Assembly (NCBI GenBank): GCA_017435185.1
Contig: JAFSFN010000157.1
Span: 1 to 6,273 of the forward strand
Length of the DNA: 6,273 nucleotides
Reading direction: 5' to 3'
From: Clostridia bacterium
Lineage (GTDB): Bacteria; Bacillota; Clostridia; Christensenellales; CAG-138
How positions within the stretch are numbered: position 1 is the first letter of the stretch; each line of letters starts with the position of its first letter. Below, one piece after another: positions 6,234-6,273 of this stretch. The notes under the pieces are model-generated. The model made no database searches. It was given only the letters and a program-made list of their open reading frames with translations, and was not told the origin of the DNA. A program made the position numbers and the translations under genes.

Positions 6234-6273
6234 AATATCAGCATTGCATCTCCAAAACTAAAGAAACGGTAAC
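6230..6273 (-). CDS. queA: QueA, C-terminal end only (rest outside window)
   Basis: Reading the - strand from the right edge, one frame gives YRFFSFGDAMLIL and stops at TGA 6232-6230. This closely matches the conserved C-terminus of S-adenosylmethionine:tRNA ribosyltransferase-isomerase, which ends in a YRFFSYGDAM-like motif. QueA acts on tRNA-bound preQ1 to form epoxyqueuosine, the step after Tgt. The stop overlaps the tgt start by 4 nt, and queA-tgt is a common Firmicute order. Only 13 codons are visible, but the motif and the context agree. Confidence 0.88.
   Translation of the reverse strand, partial: YRFFSFGDAMLIL

Overview
The window reads as an ordinary chromosomal segment of a moderate-GC Firmicute, most likely a Clostridia/Oscillospiraceae (Ruminococcus- or Eubacterium siraeum-like) gut bacterium. 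This assignment is an inference. It rests on the gene order queA-tgt-tsaE-tsaB-rimI and comEC-holA, on AAGGAG-type ribosome binding sites, and on GGGGCnnnGCCCC intergenic hairpins of a kind I associate with these genomes.

Layout. At the left edge (2-385, + strand) is the C-terminal part of a protein I cannot identify. From 386 to 912 there is no gene. This stretch holds a hairpin-rich, tandemly repeated non-coding block (453-748), a second short direct repeat (741-819), a strong bidirectional terminator (831-866), and GGGGCnnnGCCCC hairpins at both edges. From 913 to the right edge everything is on the - strand and forms one compact run, in transcription order: queA (only its last 13 codons), tgt, tsaE, tsaB, rimI, ridA, a shortened comEC, and holA. 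Adjacent genes overlap by 4-13 nt or are separated by at most 7 nt, so this is almost certainly one translationally coupled operon. Its promoter lies outside the window. It converges on the + strand gene and ends at the shared terminator.

Functions. QueA and Tgt make queuosine at tRNA position 34. TsaE and TsaB are two parts of the machinery for N6-threonylcarbamoyladenosine (t6A) at position 37; TsaD, their essential partner, is not in this window. RimI acetylates a protein N-terminus (ribosomal S18). RidA detoxifies reactive enamine/imine intermediates. The comEC product is a membrane channel-like protein of the DNA-uptake family, and HolA is the clamp-loader delta subunit.

The points that stand out are: the comEC product lacks the C-terminal metallo-beta-lactamase domain and appears to lack the N-terminal OB-fold; the two copies of the roughly 150-bp intergenic repeat differ at several paired positions in a compensatory way; and the last five residues of HolA are encoded inside an intergenic-type hairpin. 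I see no clear new defence or mobile system. The repeat block is the best candidate for something undescribed.
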